A DNA stretch of 64,000 nucleotides from Dichotomocladium elegans (taxonomy: Eukaryota; Mucoromycota; Mucoromycetes; Mucorales; Lichtheimiaceae). The stretch covers positions 28,379 through 92,378 of the forward strand of contig JAIXMN010000049.1 of assembly GCA_025716815.1 (NCBI GenBank), read 5' to 3'. The translations under genes were made by a program, and so were the position numbers. This document shows, piece after piece, positions 12,343 to 23,119 of the stretch. The first letter of the stretch is position 1; every line of letters begins with the position of its first letter. The notes beneath the pieces are model-generated. The model saw only the letters and a list, made by a program, of their open reading frames with translations, ran no database searches and was not told the DNA's origin.

Positions 12343-12373
12343 AAATTTTTGGAGGGTCCGCTGTGGATGCTCT
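12343..12373 (-). repeat. Right terminal inverted repeat of the Harbinger element
   Basis: Partner of 9918-9948. The last bases GGATGCTC are followed by TAA. Confidence 0.9.
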
Positions 12374-13090
12374 AAAGCATGATTCCATTCCTTCAACCCA
12401 CGTCCTTGGTTTTGTTGGCCAGCGACACAGGAAGACAATGTCATCACTTCACTAGCTAGGTTTGCCTTCCTGAGATGAACGTGAGATCGTTTCTCTAGTG
12501 CTTTGATTTTAAACGACCATTGTGGTATCCACGACTACTCTTCTTACCTAACAGTAATGTCCCTGGTTTACACGGGACATCAACAATTTGTTTCACTCTT
12601 TGAGCGCCGTTATCATATTCACTCTCGCGCTATACAAATTCATAATTCATGTCCCGGACCTGTCTAAAGGCGCAGTTACAATCACAAGGGTAAATGATGA
12701 ACTTCTTTATCAACCTTTTAACTGGTCCACCATCCTGGGAGACCGCCTAGTTGATTATCCACGCCCAGCCTCCAGAGTGACCGTTTTGATAAGCACTTCT
12801 TATAAATACGCCCATTGTTGGCACTGAATAAAAAACAATCTTTTTTTCGAGTCTCACAGAATTATATTCTGTCTCTTTTTATTCTTAAAACCCTTTGATT
12901 CTACAGATTCCATGGATGCTGTGGATGTTGTGTCAAATGCTGTCGATAAAATAAAACTTGTATGTGCGAGGTGTAATTGTATGGGCTTCTTTTCCTCTTT
13001 GTCTTGCTTCATCATCGCAGGCTGGCGAGAATCATGCGTCATGCACAGATAATGATTCTTTTGGCGGAGGCCGTAGGCCGAACGCCTATC
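12374..13090. other. Spacer between the Harbinger and DIRS elements
   Basis: About 700 bases with only short meaningless open frames. Nothing recognised. Confidence 0.4.
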
Positions 13091-13202
13091 TTCATTATCC
13101 GAGAAGGTGGAGCCAGGGATTGTGTTACCATCTTTCCGTTGTTTATCTCGAGAAAAACTAGTATAAAAGGAAATATATATCCTATTCTACATCTTTATCA
13201 TC
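13091..13202 (+). repeat. Inverted terminal repeat (3' side) of the DIRS element
   Basis: Contains GGTGGAGCCAGGGATT and AAAAGGAAATATATATCCTA, both present inverted at 16752-16867. It differs at scattered bases and by small indels. Confidence 0.9.
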
Positions 13203-13990
13203 GAGAGAGAGAGAAAGCGAACAAGAGAGAGGGAGGGATTGTGTCTTCAGCATTTGAACAATCTTGGCTGCCAAAGTCAAGGTTGTGAAGACAGCGTTCG
13301 ATTCCCTGGAAATATACTTGCTAATCCTTTGAACCCCTAAGGGTTTGCCAATGTTGTTGATTTTGCGGAAAAGACAGTTGAGGACGATTGTGGAAAGCAC
13401 GGGGCGTTGTATACGACAAAATTCCCTAGCATATTGCTGGTAATATGCCTCGAAAGCTTGAACAGGACAAAGCAAAGAGTCTGCGTGTCGCGAGATGGTG
13501 ATGTTCTTATGTATGCGCTGACCCAATTGTTTTTCCTTTGGTGCGACGACAACTAAGTGAAGAGATTCATGAACAGGAGCTGGGTCACTTTGGTCCAGGT
13601 CGATCCACTCAATGTCCGAGGGCCGCATGAAGCCACACACCCCGAGAAGCCAGCATAGCTTGGCGGTTAGATCGCCCTGACCAGTCCTATGTTTGGTCTG
13701 TTTTGAGAGAAGTAGGTCAGGATGGGTAGGATGATTACATCTGCGTTAATGTTAGGACGAAGAGAATTAGCCCGAAGTGCTTTGAAGAATGACTGGTAGA
13801 GCCGGTCTTCATACAGGTCTAATATGGCGGAACGGTAAGTCTCCACGGTGGCTATTGACCACCCATGCGTTCATTGTCCATGTGCGAGAAAGTTGACCAC
13901 ATTGGCCGCTGAAGGCTCCGATGGGTTGACATGTGCTTCACGACACCATCGTCTGAATTGCTGTTGAACGTTGGAATATTGCGCAGTGCT
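13182..13990 (-). pseudogene. DIRS tyrosine recombinase, degenerate
   Basis: The upstream part (13990-13690) shows the N-terminal helical segment (QQQFRRWCREAHVNPSEP, then TVETYRSAILDLYEDRLYQS) with an internal stop after LAHGQ. The catalytic part (13640-13210) keeps the box I arginine context LLGVCGFMRPSDIEW, but a frame change separates it from the N-terminal segment. I cannot find the box II HxxR or the tyrosine nucleophile: the frame runs into the inverted terminal repeat. A C-terminal deletion is the simplest reading. Confidence 0.75.
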
Positions 13991-14049
13991 CTTTTATCTG
14001 TCAGGATGTAGGATGGTGGCCCGGACATCATCGTTTGCCCCCGCCATGG

Positions 14050-14790
14050 TCAAGCGTCGAAGCTTATGTTCCATGCCCACAGTTTCCACTGGGGATTCTT
14101 GTCTAATACGTTTGTGGGTGTCCCGGGTGCTGAGATGACTGCCCGGCGAGGAATTTGGAGAGGACGTTTGCAGGACAGTGACTTGATCATCGGGTACCAG
14201 ATGGCCGACTGCCATTGCGGGGTGATCACTGTTGTATTCACCGTTTCTTGCTGTAGTTTCTTGATGATCGCTGGTAATAGGTTCCATGGTGGGCTGATGA
14301 ATACACGGCTGAATGATTGCCAAGGAATCTGCATGGCATTTGTGGCTAGCGCTGTTGGGTCCCATTTCCAGGACACGAATCTCTTGGTCTGTGCGTTCTG
14401 TCTCGACGCGAACAGGTCGACTTGGTGTGGTCCCCATATCCTGTTCAGTCGTTTGAAGAAGAGGGGATGTAGTCGCCATTCCAGTTGGAGGAGAGACCCT
14501 CGAGATGGTGCGTCGGCCGGATTGAACTGAGAGGGAACGTATAAGAGACGTAGATATGTTCCCGTCTTCAAGCAGAAGTCCCAAATACGATCCGCCAGTT
14601 CCATCATGACCGGTGACTTTGTCCCGCCAAACTTGTTCACATAGGCAATCGTGGTAGAGTTGTCGCAGTGTACCAGTAGATTCTGCCCTCTGAAAAGGGG
14701 AATTTGCAACAAATACCACAGGGCTTTCAATTCTTTCCAGTTGAAACAATTCCCCATCCCTTGTCTGATGCATCTGTAAATATTTCTCTG
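14050..14790 (-). pseudogene. DIRS RNase H region, degenerate
   Basis: The catalytic context IFTDASDKGWGIV lies near 14780-14745, and the rest of the domain (FNWKELKALWYLLQI, LLVHCDNSTTIAYVNKFGG, LRLLYVPSQFNPADAPSRG) continues in another frame. A small deletion therefore lies between them. Downstream is the DIRS-specific extension (GPHQVDLFASRQNAQTKRF, then VFISPPWNLLPAIIKKL and VITPQWQSAIWYP). Confidence 0.8.
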
Positions 14791-14894
14791 GTTGGGGTCG
14801 ATGGTAGGAATCCCTGTTCATTCCAATTTCGAAGGCTGTCCCGCCACCATCTGAGTTCCTGTTTGGCCTTGTCTGTTATGGGAATTGTCGAGGT

Positions 14895-15790
14895 CTATGC
14901 ATGATGTTGTTGGATGGCCTGATTCTTGAGGGAGAGAAGTTGTCGTGTTTTGAGGCGTGCCGGGAAAACTGCCAGCGTCATGGCTTGCGCTTTGCCTATG
15001 AATGCTGCTATTCGTCGTGCAGACGTCCATTCTTGATGAATCAACCGGGCCGCTTCCCTCCGTAGGTCGCGGATCTTGTTCGGAGGTACCGTTAGTGACA
15101 TATTCCGTGTGTCTATTTTGAAACCCAGTTGCAGAAGAGATTGAGTGGGAGCTAAATGAGACTTGCTGTGTTTGATCAGAAACCCCAGTTCCTGTAGCTT
15201 CTTCAGCACCAAACGGGTGTCCCTCATGGAAGTGTGGTGGTCTTTGGCCGCAATCAAAAGGTCGTCGAGGTAGGCGGTAAGATGTATTCCCTTGCATCTC
15301 GCCCATTTGTGGACGGGGCGAAGAATTCGGGTAAAGACATATGGGCTCAGAGAAAGACCAAAAACGAGACACCGGAATTGGTAAAGTGTGTTGCGCCATG
15401 TGAATTGTAGGTATAGGTGCGAAGAAGGATGAATTGGTACGTGTAGGAAGGCGTCCGTAAGATCGGTGCTTGTAAGAAAATCCCGTGGATTGATCATGTT
15501 GCACACTTGATTGATTGTTTCCATTTTGAAATGTCGGGGAACCACATATTGGTTGAGAGCTTTCAGATTCAGGACGGGTCGGCGGTCTCCCGTTTTCTTG
15601 GGAATTGTAAAAATTGTTGAATGGAAACCAGGAGTTTGCCACGGTACTTCCTCGATTGCTTGTTTCGCGAGCAAATTTTGAATTTCCTGGTCGATGGCCC
15701 CTGTTCGTTCTGTTGATGAGGGGGTAGATAGTGCTGGAAATGACCCATATGAAGAGGGGGTCACTTTAAGAAAGGCATCCGGGAGCCTTC
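14895..15790 (-). pseudogene. DIRS reverse transcriptase
   Basis: The RT core is open over about 290 codons: FHSTIFTIPKKTGDRRPVLN, motif A FLTSTDLTDAFLHVPI, motif B FGLSLSPYVFTRIL and the catalytic box LTAYLDDLLIAAKD, then HSKSHLAPTQSLLQLGF. It is the best preserved part of the element. The frame is shifted by -1 relative to the upstream gag-like frame, which ends at 15761. It is classed as a pseudogene only because the whole polyprotein is interrupted. Confidence 0.85.
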
Positions 15791-16700
15791 CTGAGTAACG
15801 CTTAGCACCCATTTGTCGGCCGTCAGAGTCTGCCATGCTTGTGGGAAGAAGGAGAGACGGCCACCTATTGCGAGTGGTCGTGTCTTTTGCCATGTGGGTT
15901 CCGTGGGCCGGAGCGAAATCCTTCTTCGTGTCTTGGCGGTGGCCTTGTTGGGACAAACCCGCGGGTCGTCCTTGTTGTTCTTGTCCATACTTTGATGTTT
16001 GGGTCGAAAGGGATGCGCCTTTCCTTTTTTGTTGTACGTGGTTTGACGGCGTTGGGTCGCCTGGTGCACTGCACGGGCGAGGGTAGCTTTTTCAACCAAG
16101 TCTTTGGGCTCCACCAGAGGTGATGGTCCTTTCTCGCCCATTCGAGGAGTAGCATTAGAAATCCCCGCAGCACGATACATATTGTCAATGCGAAGTTGTG
16201 TGATGAACGACGCTGTGTCCACCAGTAATTCATGTACCACGTTGATGAATTCCACTGTCATTTCTTGTGGAACTTGGCCCCCCAGAACGCAGAGTGCGGT
16301 GAAGGAAATAGTCCAGTGGCCTTGTGATGCCGGACAGGCAAAACTGGATCTCATGGAATTGGTGGTCGATATGCTTTGTAGCGGTTCCCATGGAAATTTG
16401 ATTGAGAGTGGGGGGCCTATATTCGCGGTCTCTGTTGCGCGGACAAGCCGATAAAAACCGTTTTCGATCAACATCCGATAGCGGATGACGGAAGAAATCG
16501 TTAGCAAATCCTGGAAGGGCTTCCCGAAATTCAGTGTATGATGAAAATTCAGTATCTGGGTCGCGAGTGGATATGAAAGGGTCTCCGTCCACTGGGCGAG
16601 ATATGCCTTCCAGAGCAGAAACACGCTGAAGCAGAGCCATAGCCCAAGCAGGGGCGTTGTTAACGTCGTTGGGCTCATTGATATTGTCATCAGAGTTCAT
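15761..16700 (-). pseudogene. DIRS gag-like region and RT lead-in
   Basis: It starts MNSDDNINEPNDVNN at 16700. The first frame runs to about 16290, then the homologous reading moves to another frame (GGQVPQEMTVEFINVVHELL onward), so there is a frameshift. A Lys/Arg/Gln-rich stretch follows (ATQRRQTTYNKKGKAHPFRP). Next comes the conserved lead-in to DIRS RT, AIGGRLSFFPQAWQTLTADK. No zinc knuckle is seen. Confidence 0.65.
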
Positions 16701-16751
16701 AATAAGGCTCGTCGGATCGTGTACCAGGAGCAAGCTTTTCTCGAGAAAAAA

Positions 16752-16867
16752 GATGATAAAGATGTAGAATAGGATATATATTTCCTTTTATATCAGTTTT
16801 TCTTGAGATAAAAAATGGAAAGATGGTAACAAAATCCCTGGCTCCACCGATAACGAAGGATAATGAT
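16752..16867 (-). repeat. Inverted terminal repeat (5' side) of the DIRS element
   Basis: Reverse complement of 13091-13202 with a handful of differences. Confidence 0.9.
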
Positions 16868-18960
16868 AATGGGTGCCAGGATTGAGGCGAGTGAGGATGC
16901 TATATCGACTGTTGGGCCCGATCGACTTATACTTTGTTGTAATCAATATACGTCATTCATCAGCAGCATAGCACTAAAAAGTAGAGTATCATACCTTGGC
17001 GACGGAAAAGTGTTGTTTTGTTGCAGTGTGTTGCCGCGGTCAGTCGCCGTAGGACACTGCTAGAATCTATGTATATATATTCACCATGAGCAACAAAATA
17101 ATACACAGCATAACATCATACCTTTTGGACATATATGTGTGGATGTGTAGATGGGGAATGTCGGCATGCACTTTGACAGGATGGGATCATACTAGTGAAA
17201 CCACGCAAGTCTGGCGTGCCCTTTCAATCTCGGCAAGGTGTTGGCTGAGTGGAATATATAGAAGATACCACCCAGGTCAGGCCTGCCTTGTTTACCGTCC
17301 TCCTGGGCGGGGAGGACTTTGCGCTCCACCGATGCGCCGCGACCAGTCTTACTACTTACCCGCCGTTCCCGCGTTGCAATACAATGCTGCTCAGATACCA
17401 ACCATACTGGCCCAGAATGAGCTCCATGTGCGCGCACCCCCTCCCGAAGAGCACCTCTGGATCAGTCAATGCATTGCCTTGGCGAGTAGCCTCTAAGAGC
17501 GGCGAACTCCTCGCACCAGAGGGCTTTTACGCCTCGGGGCGGACCATTGCATCGAGGACTTGTTGATGAATGGCCTAGAAAAATAAAAATACATTCATGG
17601 TTCAGTATTGAGTGTATGGACTATACAGTTCAAAAAGAAAAAGGGAACTTACTTGAGAAAAGAGACGAAGACGAAAGGGACGACGAAAACCACCCATTCC
17701 ACCTCTCCGCACTCCACACTCCACACTCCACACTCCACCTCACCACATTCTCCACCTCTCCACCTCACCACACTCTCCACCTCTCCACCTCTCCACCTCT
17801 CCACCTCTCCACACTCTCCACACTCTCCGCACTCTCCACCTCTCCACCACTCCATCTCTCCACCTCTCCATCTCTCCACCTCTCCACCTCTCCACACTCT
17901 CCACCTCTCCACACTCTCCATCTCTCCACACTCTCCACCTCTCCACCTCTCCACCTCTCCACCTCTCCACCTCTCCACCTCTCCAACAACTCAAAAACAT
18001 ACAACTCAAAATAGCGGGCAGTTTTAGGGCATGCCCAGGCCCAGTCGCCAGTCGCCAGTCGCCAGAGTCATAGGTTGCCGTCCGATTTGCTACAAGACAT
18101 ATATATGTCAGTCGTCAGCGGCGCTGTGATATGTATCATGGTGTATTATACCTCCTGTTAGGCTGCCTGCCTTGTTTTAACGTCCTCGCTGGACTGGAGG
18201 ACTTGCGCCGCCGTGCGCTGCAGACGATCGTTCTACGTACTTACCGGTCCAGCAACGCAATATACTGCGCGTGGTATTAGCACGCACTGTAATGCCCAGG
18301 TAAGTAGCCTCTAAGAGCGGCGAACTCCTCGCACCAGAGGGCTTTTACGCCTCGGGACGGACCATTGCATCGAGGACTTGTTGATGAATGGCCTAGAAGA
18401 ATAAAAATATATTCGTTATTCAGTATTGAGTATATGGAATATTCAGTTAAAAAAGAAAAAGGTAACTTACTTGAATAAAGGGACAAAGACGAAAGGGACG
18501 ACGAAAACCACCCACCACTCCACCACTCCAACAACTCAAAAGCATACAATTCAAAAGTATGGGCAGTTTTAGGGCATGTCCAGGCCCGATCGCTGGTCGC
18601 CAGTTGCCGTAGACACTGCTACGGTAGACATGCATCATTCATCAGCAGCATAGCAATACACACCATGATATCATACCTCCAAGACAGGCATGTCTTTCTT
18701 AATGTCCTCGATGGACTGGAGGAGGTGCACCATGATCGGTCGTTCTACGTACTTGCCGGTCCAGCAAGTCAATACAACGCTGTGCTGATACCAGCAGCAG
18801 AGGCCCATTTTAACTGCAGGTGCACGCCCCACAAGAGCTACTCCACTTCAACCAGTGTAAAGCCGGGACAGGTAGCCTCAGAGCGAAGCACTCCCGGCAC
18901 CAGTTCATCGAGGTCTCGCTGATGGATGGACTAGAAGAGTAAAATGAATGCGAAAGGAAA
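16868..18960 (+). repeat. Array of three related repeat units
   Basis: Three tandem, diverged copies of one family, approximately 16930-18100, 18100-18640 and 18640-18960. Shared landmarks are CATTCATCAGCAGCATAGCA, a TCCTCGxTGGACTGGAGGA box, and AAGAGCGGCGAACTCCTCGC followed by GAGGACTTGTTGATGAATGG (units 1 and 2; degenerate in 3). Units 1 and 2 also share GACGAAAGGGACGACGAAAA and a GGGCAGTTTTAGGGCATG tail. The same family recurs inverted at 54783-55081 and 62868-63145. Open frames cross it, but they are not conserved between copies, so I treat it as non-coding (SINE-like or unknown). Confidence 0.75.
17692..17985 (+). repeat. Minisatellite, CTCCACCT-type units
   Basis: About 290 bases of CTCCACCT/CACTCTCCA units. 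Unit 2 of the surrounding array (about 18505-18535) has only a few CCACTCCA repeats at the same place, so this tract expanded inside one repeat copy. Confidence 0.95.
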
Positions 18961-20527
18961 AGAAAAGAAAAGAAAAAAGACGGCTTACTTGGAAAGACAA
19001 CGTGGACAAGAAACCACACACCGTGCTTCGCTCACACCCATCCGAAGGATAAACGACCTAAAAAAAAAAGCGCCAATATAAAGAGGAGCAGTGGAACAAC
19101 TTTGTTGGGCAGCGTTTCCGGTGGGTCGTAAAGCTACAAAGCCTTGTCACCTAGATATTCGCTTGCCGCAGTCGCCTAACGCTTGTGCTGCAGCCTTTAG
19201 TCGGCCAGTAGTAACATAAAGTACCCAGCATGGTATGGCAACCCCTTCTTCTTGTCATGGCTTCGTGCACGAGAAGAAGGGAAAGGCAGAAGGAAGCGTA
19301 GAAGAGGTTTTTGGGGAAGGGAAAAAAAGGGAGAAAGAGGGAAGGAGTGCGAAGAACGAACAAATGAGGAAATCTTGGACTATATTTTTTTTTTCACGCT
19401 TTCGCTCCTTCACACGTCTCGCATGCGGTGTCCACAATTCAACCTATCATATCCGCGATTGCCATGTATCCTATTTTGCCAAGAAGCCATCTTGATCCTC
19501 TCTTCACGACACTGTCTTGGAGCAATCGGCACCCCCTCCCCGCAAAACAGAGCGCAGCAAGTACGTAGAGTAAACCAAGAGGCGACGATATCGACGCACG
19601 TGACATTGGCCCAAATTCAATCACAGAAATGGATCATACCCCCCTCCCACTCTCCAGCTGTAATAAAGATCGATCCCGTAAAAGCAAAAACCCGCATTAC
19701 TCGCCTGAGTACTTCTCAACCTCGATTAGCTCCATTCCTCTCGCCATGTCATACTCACCACTCTCAAATTCACCAATCGCGGCTAATCCAGAGATCCCCA
19801 CCCGATCCCGCCGTCATTACTTAAAAAACCATATTGCATCTCCACTTGCACTACACACAATAACAGGTGCCACCCCCCTTCTATCCTATACCAGACTCTC
19901 GCCTTCTTCTATCATCCGCTCGACACTCTTACTCTTAGCTGATCACCCGCTCTGGCATATTCTTCATTGATTCGTTGTTTCTTGTGTAACCCCAACGCCC
20001 CTCGCCCGCTTCATCTCCCCCACCCTCTCCCCCACCCTCCCCCCACCCACTCCACTTGCCGCGCCGTTTTCCCTCCGTCCTTCTCACCTTTTCGTATTCG
20101 CCTCTATCAACCAAGAAAACCACAACCACCACCATCCCAGAAAATCATCGCCCCCAATCTCAATGTTACTTTCTTTTTTTCGGGTAGTACAAGGATTTCC
20201 AAACCAAAGTAGAGAGCTCGAGATTCTATCGCAGGCATACCTAATTCGAAAACTGCTTCTTGACAGCTGGCAATAAAAAAAAGAATACGTACCAGACTTA
20301 AGATTTTAATGCCCACTGCGTGTATTTGGCACCATAAGCTCTTTCCCTTTTATATATATCTCTATGTTCATTAGAAATGCTCACATTCGGCCGAGGATCT
20401 CTCATGTCTCATCTCGATCCTCAATCCGTCATTCCAGATAATTCGGTTACTTGCAGGTCGGAGCTGAGGTAAAGTTGAGTTGCGGCTTAACATGAGCCAT
20501 GATACTGTACCAGCAGCTCGTTTATTG
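18961..20527. other. Intergenic, low-complexity, no gene recognised
   Basis: Purine-rich 18950-19000 and 19250-19400, and cytosine-rich 19990-20100 (CCCCCACC runs). Open frames here look like by-products of composition. Confidence 0.45.
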
Positions 20528-22089
20528 TCATCGTCTACATTGGATATGCATATCCAATTTTTTTGCCGTGTAATTTCTGGACGTCCTCGCTTTCAAACTG
20601 ATGCAACAGCAGGGAAAATGGAATTGATCATTATGTTCCTTGACCTGCTCCGTCCCAGATGGCTTTGTAACAGTACATGCAACGCTGTGCGAGCACTTAC
20701 GAAAAGCATATGATATACAGCGTGGAGGAAGCGCAAATACAGCGAGAAGAACGATGATTGTAATAATAAACGTGGGATTACCCGACGTCCCAGGGCATTC
20801 TTGTTTGTTTAGAACACAGTAGTGGGGGTAATAGCAGTGGCAGATACAATGGATGATCGTACGGAGAAAATGAATATGGTTCGCAGTATCATCGCCGGAG
20901 ATGCGGTCCTGATTGTGATCGTTACCCTTGTAGTACCTTTGTTGTTTCGGGTGGCGTGGACAATCGGCAGATGACATCTGGATATAGATGAGGCCGAGAG
21001 AGACATTGAAGGTGCGCTCGTATACCCCAGACGCAATATTCCAATCGTTAATGATCTGAAGCCGGGCAAGTCGGATGCTGCCATACGATCGGACGTAGGT
21101 GCAATCGGCTACGACGCCCATGTAGGCAATTTTGCGTGTTGTCGGGCACCCTTGTGGTGTCGTTGTAGCAATAGTACTTCGTCGGGACAAGGTTGAAGCT
21201 GTTGTTTCCAAGTTTGCCGTTGTATTACGTCGTATGCCAGACAATAACTGGTTGAACTCCATTTCTTCCATAGCACAGACAATATCATCATGTTTGTCGC
21301 GCTTATCCAGAGGGGAACGAGGCATGGCGTCTGAGTCGCGGTAGATCACCATGCCAGCGTGGTGATGGCGGTCAGTGGCATGTGGGTCATCACTGCGACG
21401 ACTTAGACGAAAATTCGGTGTCGTCTTGATATGGTAGATGTCTGAATCCATCATGAAAGCTCCCTCAAAAACAACATGCCTACCTCACCAAACCCGGGGG
21501 GATAGTTTCGAGCTGTCAATCCGCGGGAGTGATTTAATGATAATCAAAATCGAAAGAGGCTTACTGTTCGTTCCGTTCCGTTATCTCTGGGATGGTGATC
21601 CGTGCCCAGCTTGAAAGATCGATTTGCCCGTGTCCTGACACGACGTGACCTTTGTAGATACGGAAATCATGCGGGAAGAGCGGCTCGAGAATGTCGTCAT
21701 CATGCTCGTCATCAGCACTGAATATGCGTGTCGTTGCAGCTGAATGGAAAAGTTCGAGGTTCGGCGTGAGATGCAGAGAAAAGGATGTATTAAATGCAGT
21801 AAAATACAAGGTAAACGTGTCGGTATGAAGAAGGTCTTTTGCGCCCCGGGAAGCACTTATCGAGAAGGCAGAATTGAGAACAGGTTCTATACGAGATATC
21901 CGGTTAGGGATAACCGAGCTTCCTACAAAGAAAAGTTACGGAATGAAGTGCTTGATGAGAACGGGGGCAGCGAATCATGCTGTAAGAGGAAGCAAATGAA
22001 TGAAATGTCGGCTTGTCTATACCATAGATTCGTCGACAATGGAGCAAAAGAAAGAGTAGGAGAAAGTAGGAGGAATTCATGGGAATCAA
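20528..22089 (-). pseudogene. ADAM-family (fungal disintegrin-metalloprotease) gene lacking the catalytic core
   Basis: Three exons are clear: 22089-22023 (signal peptide, NSSYFLLLFLLLHC), 21922-21565 and 21479 onward. They encode a typical fungal ADAM prodomain: NRISRIEPVLNSAFSI, FTLYFTAFNTSFSLHLTPNL, FRIYKGHVVSGHGQIDLSS, VVFEGAFMMDSDIYHIK, HHHAGMVIYRDSD. The start of the metalloprotease domain follows (AYMGVVADCTYVRSYGS, ERTFNVSLGLIYIQMSSADC). About 55 residues in, family resemblance stops near 20930. The HExxH zinc site, disintegrin and Cys-rich domains are absent from the window. The frame stays open to 20528 and includes a hydrophobic stretch (PTFIITIIVLLAVFALP) that may be the relic of the C-terminal membrane segment. 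Total if read through is 458 residues. The likeliest cause is an internal deletion. Confidence 0.8.
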
Positions 22090-23119
22090 TGGTATGTGTA
22101 TGTTTGGTGTGCAGGCCCGCGGATGGTGCCAAGTTGTGATTCGTACAGATGTCGATCAGACGTCCATACAAAATCTTTGAGAAGAAACCAGGAGCAGAAT
22201 TTCTACACTCCACCTCACATTAATTAAGCTCTCGTTAGTCAAGCACCCTAATAGGGAAGTGAGCCCCTCCTGTGTTCAACGTTAAATCCTGTGCTCAGGG
22301 CAAAGCCAAAAGTATAATACAGTATATACACCAGCTAGCCTTTTCCTAATATTCTGGATGTTTCTGGCGGCTATCAATGCGATATACCTCTTTGTTGATG
22401 TTTGCACTTTTGGCAAAACAAAATGGACGTCTTTCTCGAGCCAATGCCTCTGTTGATATTATGTTACCTTTTGGATAGCGCGGACTGAGTCGAGATTGAA
22501 GATCTATTAAAAAGACTACTGCTGACCCTCTGTCTAAACAATGGTTTACATTATCACCACAACAACCATAATAGTGAATGAAAACAAAGTCTTAAGAGAG
22601 GATGGATTGGTGGTTGGTAGCTAGGAACACACTACGAATATGGTCAAAGCAGCTAAAAGAGGGAGAAATAGCACATGTCTATTTGAGTGGCATTTAAACG
22701 ATATTAACTATTACAGTTGATTCTACTACTCTCTTCCTTTTCTTTACACATACCAAAACCAGCTTTATTCAGACTGATTCAAACGATGGGCAGCCAGCAC
22801 ATATAACGCATAGGGTTATTGTATTGGTGAAGGGATTGGGGAATAGTACTTTATTTTCCAATATAAATTTCGTACACGAGACAAAAATAATGGTGTATAA
22901 AATGCGACGTATCAATAGGTAAAAAAAAGATTTCGCATTCATGGATTAAGGTATGTTACTCCTTCATCACACCCGTGAGCTTGCAGCACACCGTTCTTTC
23001 GATGGAAGAGGTATTATCCCTAAGGGCTGTAGTTATTCTGAGTGCGTCAGCGATAATTGACGCGGACTCGATCGGTCTGAGCGTGTAAGTTGTGGCTTTC
23101 CTTGCCTATTCCACCCTGG
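22090..23119. other. Intergenic with one dispersed repeat
   Basis: No gene recognised. A stretch near 22845-22957 matches the sequence beside the Harbinger insertion. Confidence 0.4.
22845..22957 (+). repeat. Dispersed repeat, second copy at about 9830-9917
   Basis: Both loci share TACTTTATTTT at one end and an AATAGGTAAAAA...GATTTCGCAT...CATGGATTAA block at the other. The middle differs. Confidence 0.6.

Larger units (their letters stand above)
9919..12373. mobile_element. PIF/Harbinger-like DNA transposon, about 2.45 kb
   Basis: Terminal inverted repeats of about 30 bp bound the element. The left end reads GAGCATCCACCGCGGACCCT and the right end, reverse complemented, GAGCATCCACAGCGGACCCT, followed by a further A/T-rich match. 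A second, imperfect subterminal repeat carries CAGTGGAC on both sides. The 3-bp flanks are TTA on the left and TAA on the right, compatible with the TWA target preference of the superfamily but not a perfect duplication. Inside are the two genes typical of PIF/Harbinger: a Myb/SANT-like gene on the plus strand and a DDE nuclease gene on the minus strand, tail to tail. The nuclease is broken, so the copy is not autonomous. Confidence 0.9.
13091..16867 (-). mobile_element. DIRS-like tyrosine-recombinase retrotransposon, decayed
   Basis: A 3.8 kb element on the minus strand bounded by inverted terminal repeats of about 112-116 bp (13091-13202 and 16752-16867). Between them, in transcriptional order, lie a gag-like region, a reverse transcriptase with the DIRS-type RNase H, and a tyrosine recombinase with a conserved box I. 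There is no integrase and no LTR. This is the defining layout of DIRS elements, which integrate through the recombinase and leave no target duplication. Frameshifts and stops are present in gag, RNase H and recombinase. The inverted repeats are still very similar, which suggests moderate age. Confidence 0.9.

Noticed and set aside
17547..18027. Long His/Ser/Pro/Thr frames and their Trp/Glu/Arg complements
   Set aside because: Both are produced by the CTCCACCT minisatellite in all frames and are not genes.
20809..21084. Alternative minus-strand frame in the ADAM region (Thr/Ile-rich) as a missing exon
   Set aside because: It contains no HExxH and does not resemble the ADAM protease domain; it overlaps the homologous prodomain frame.
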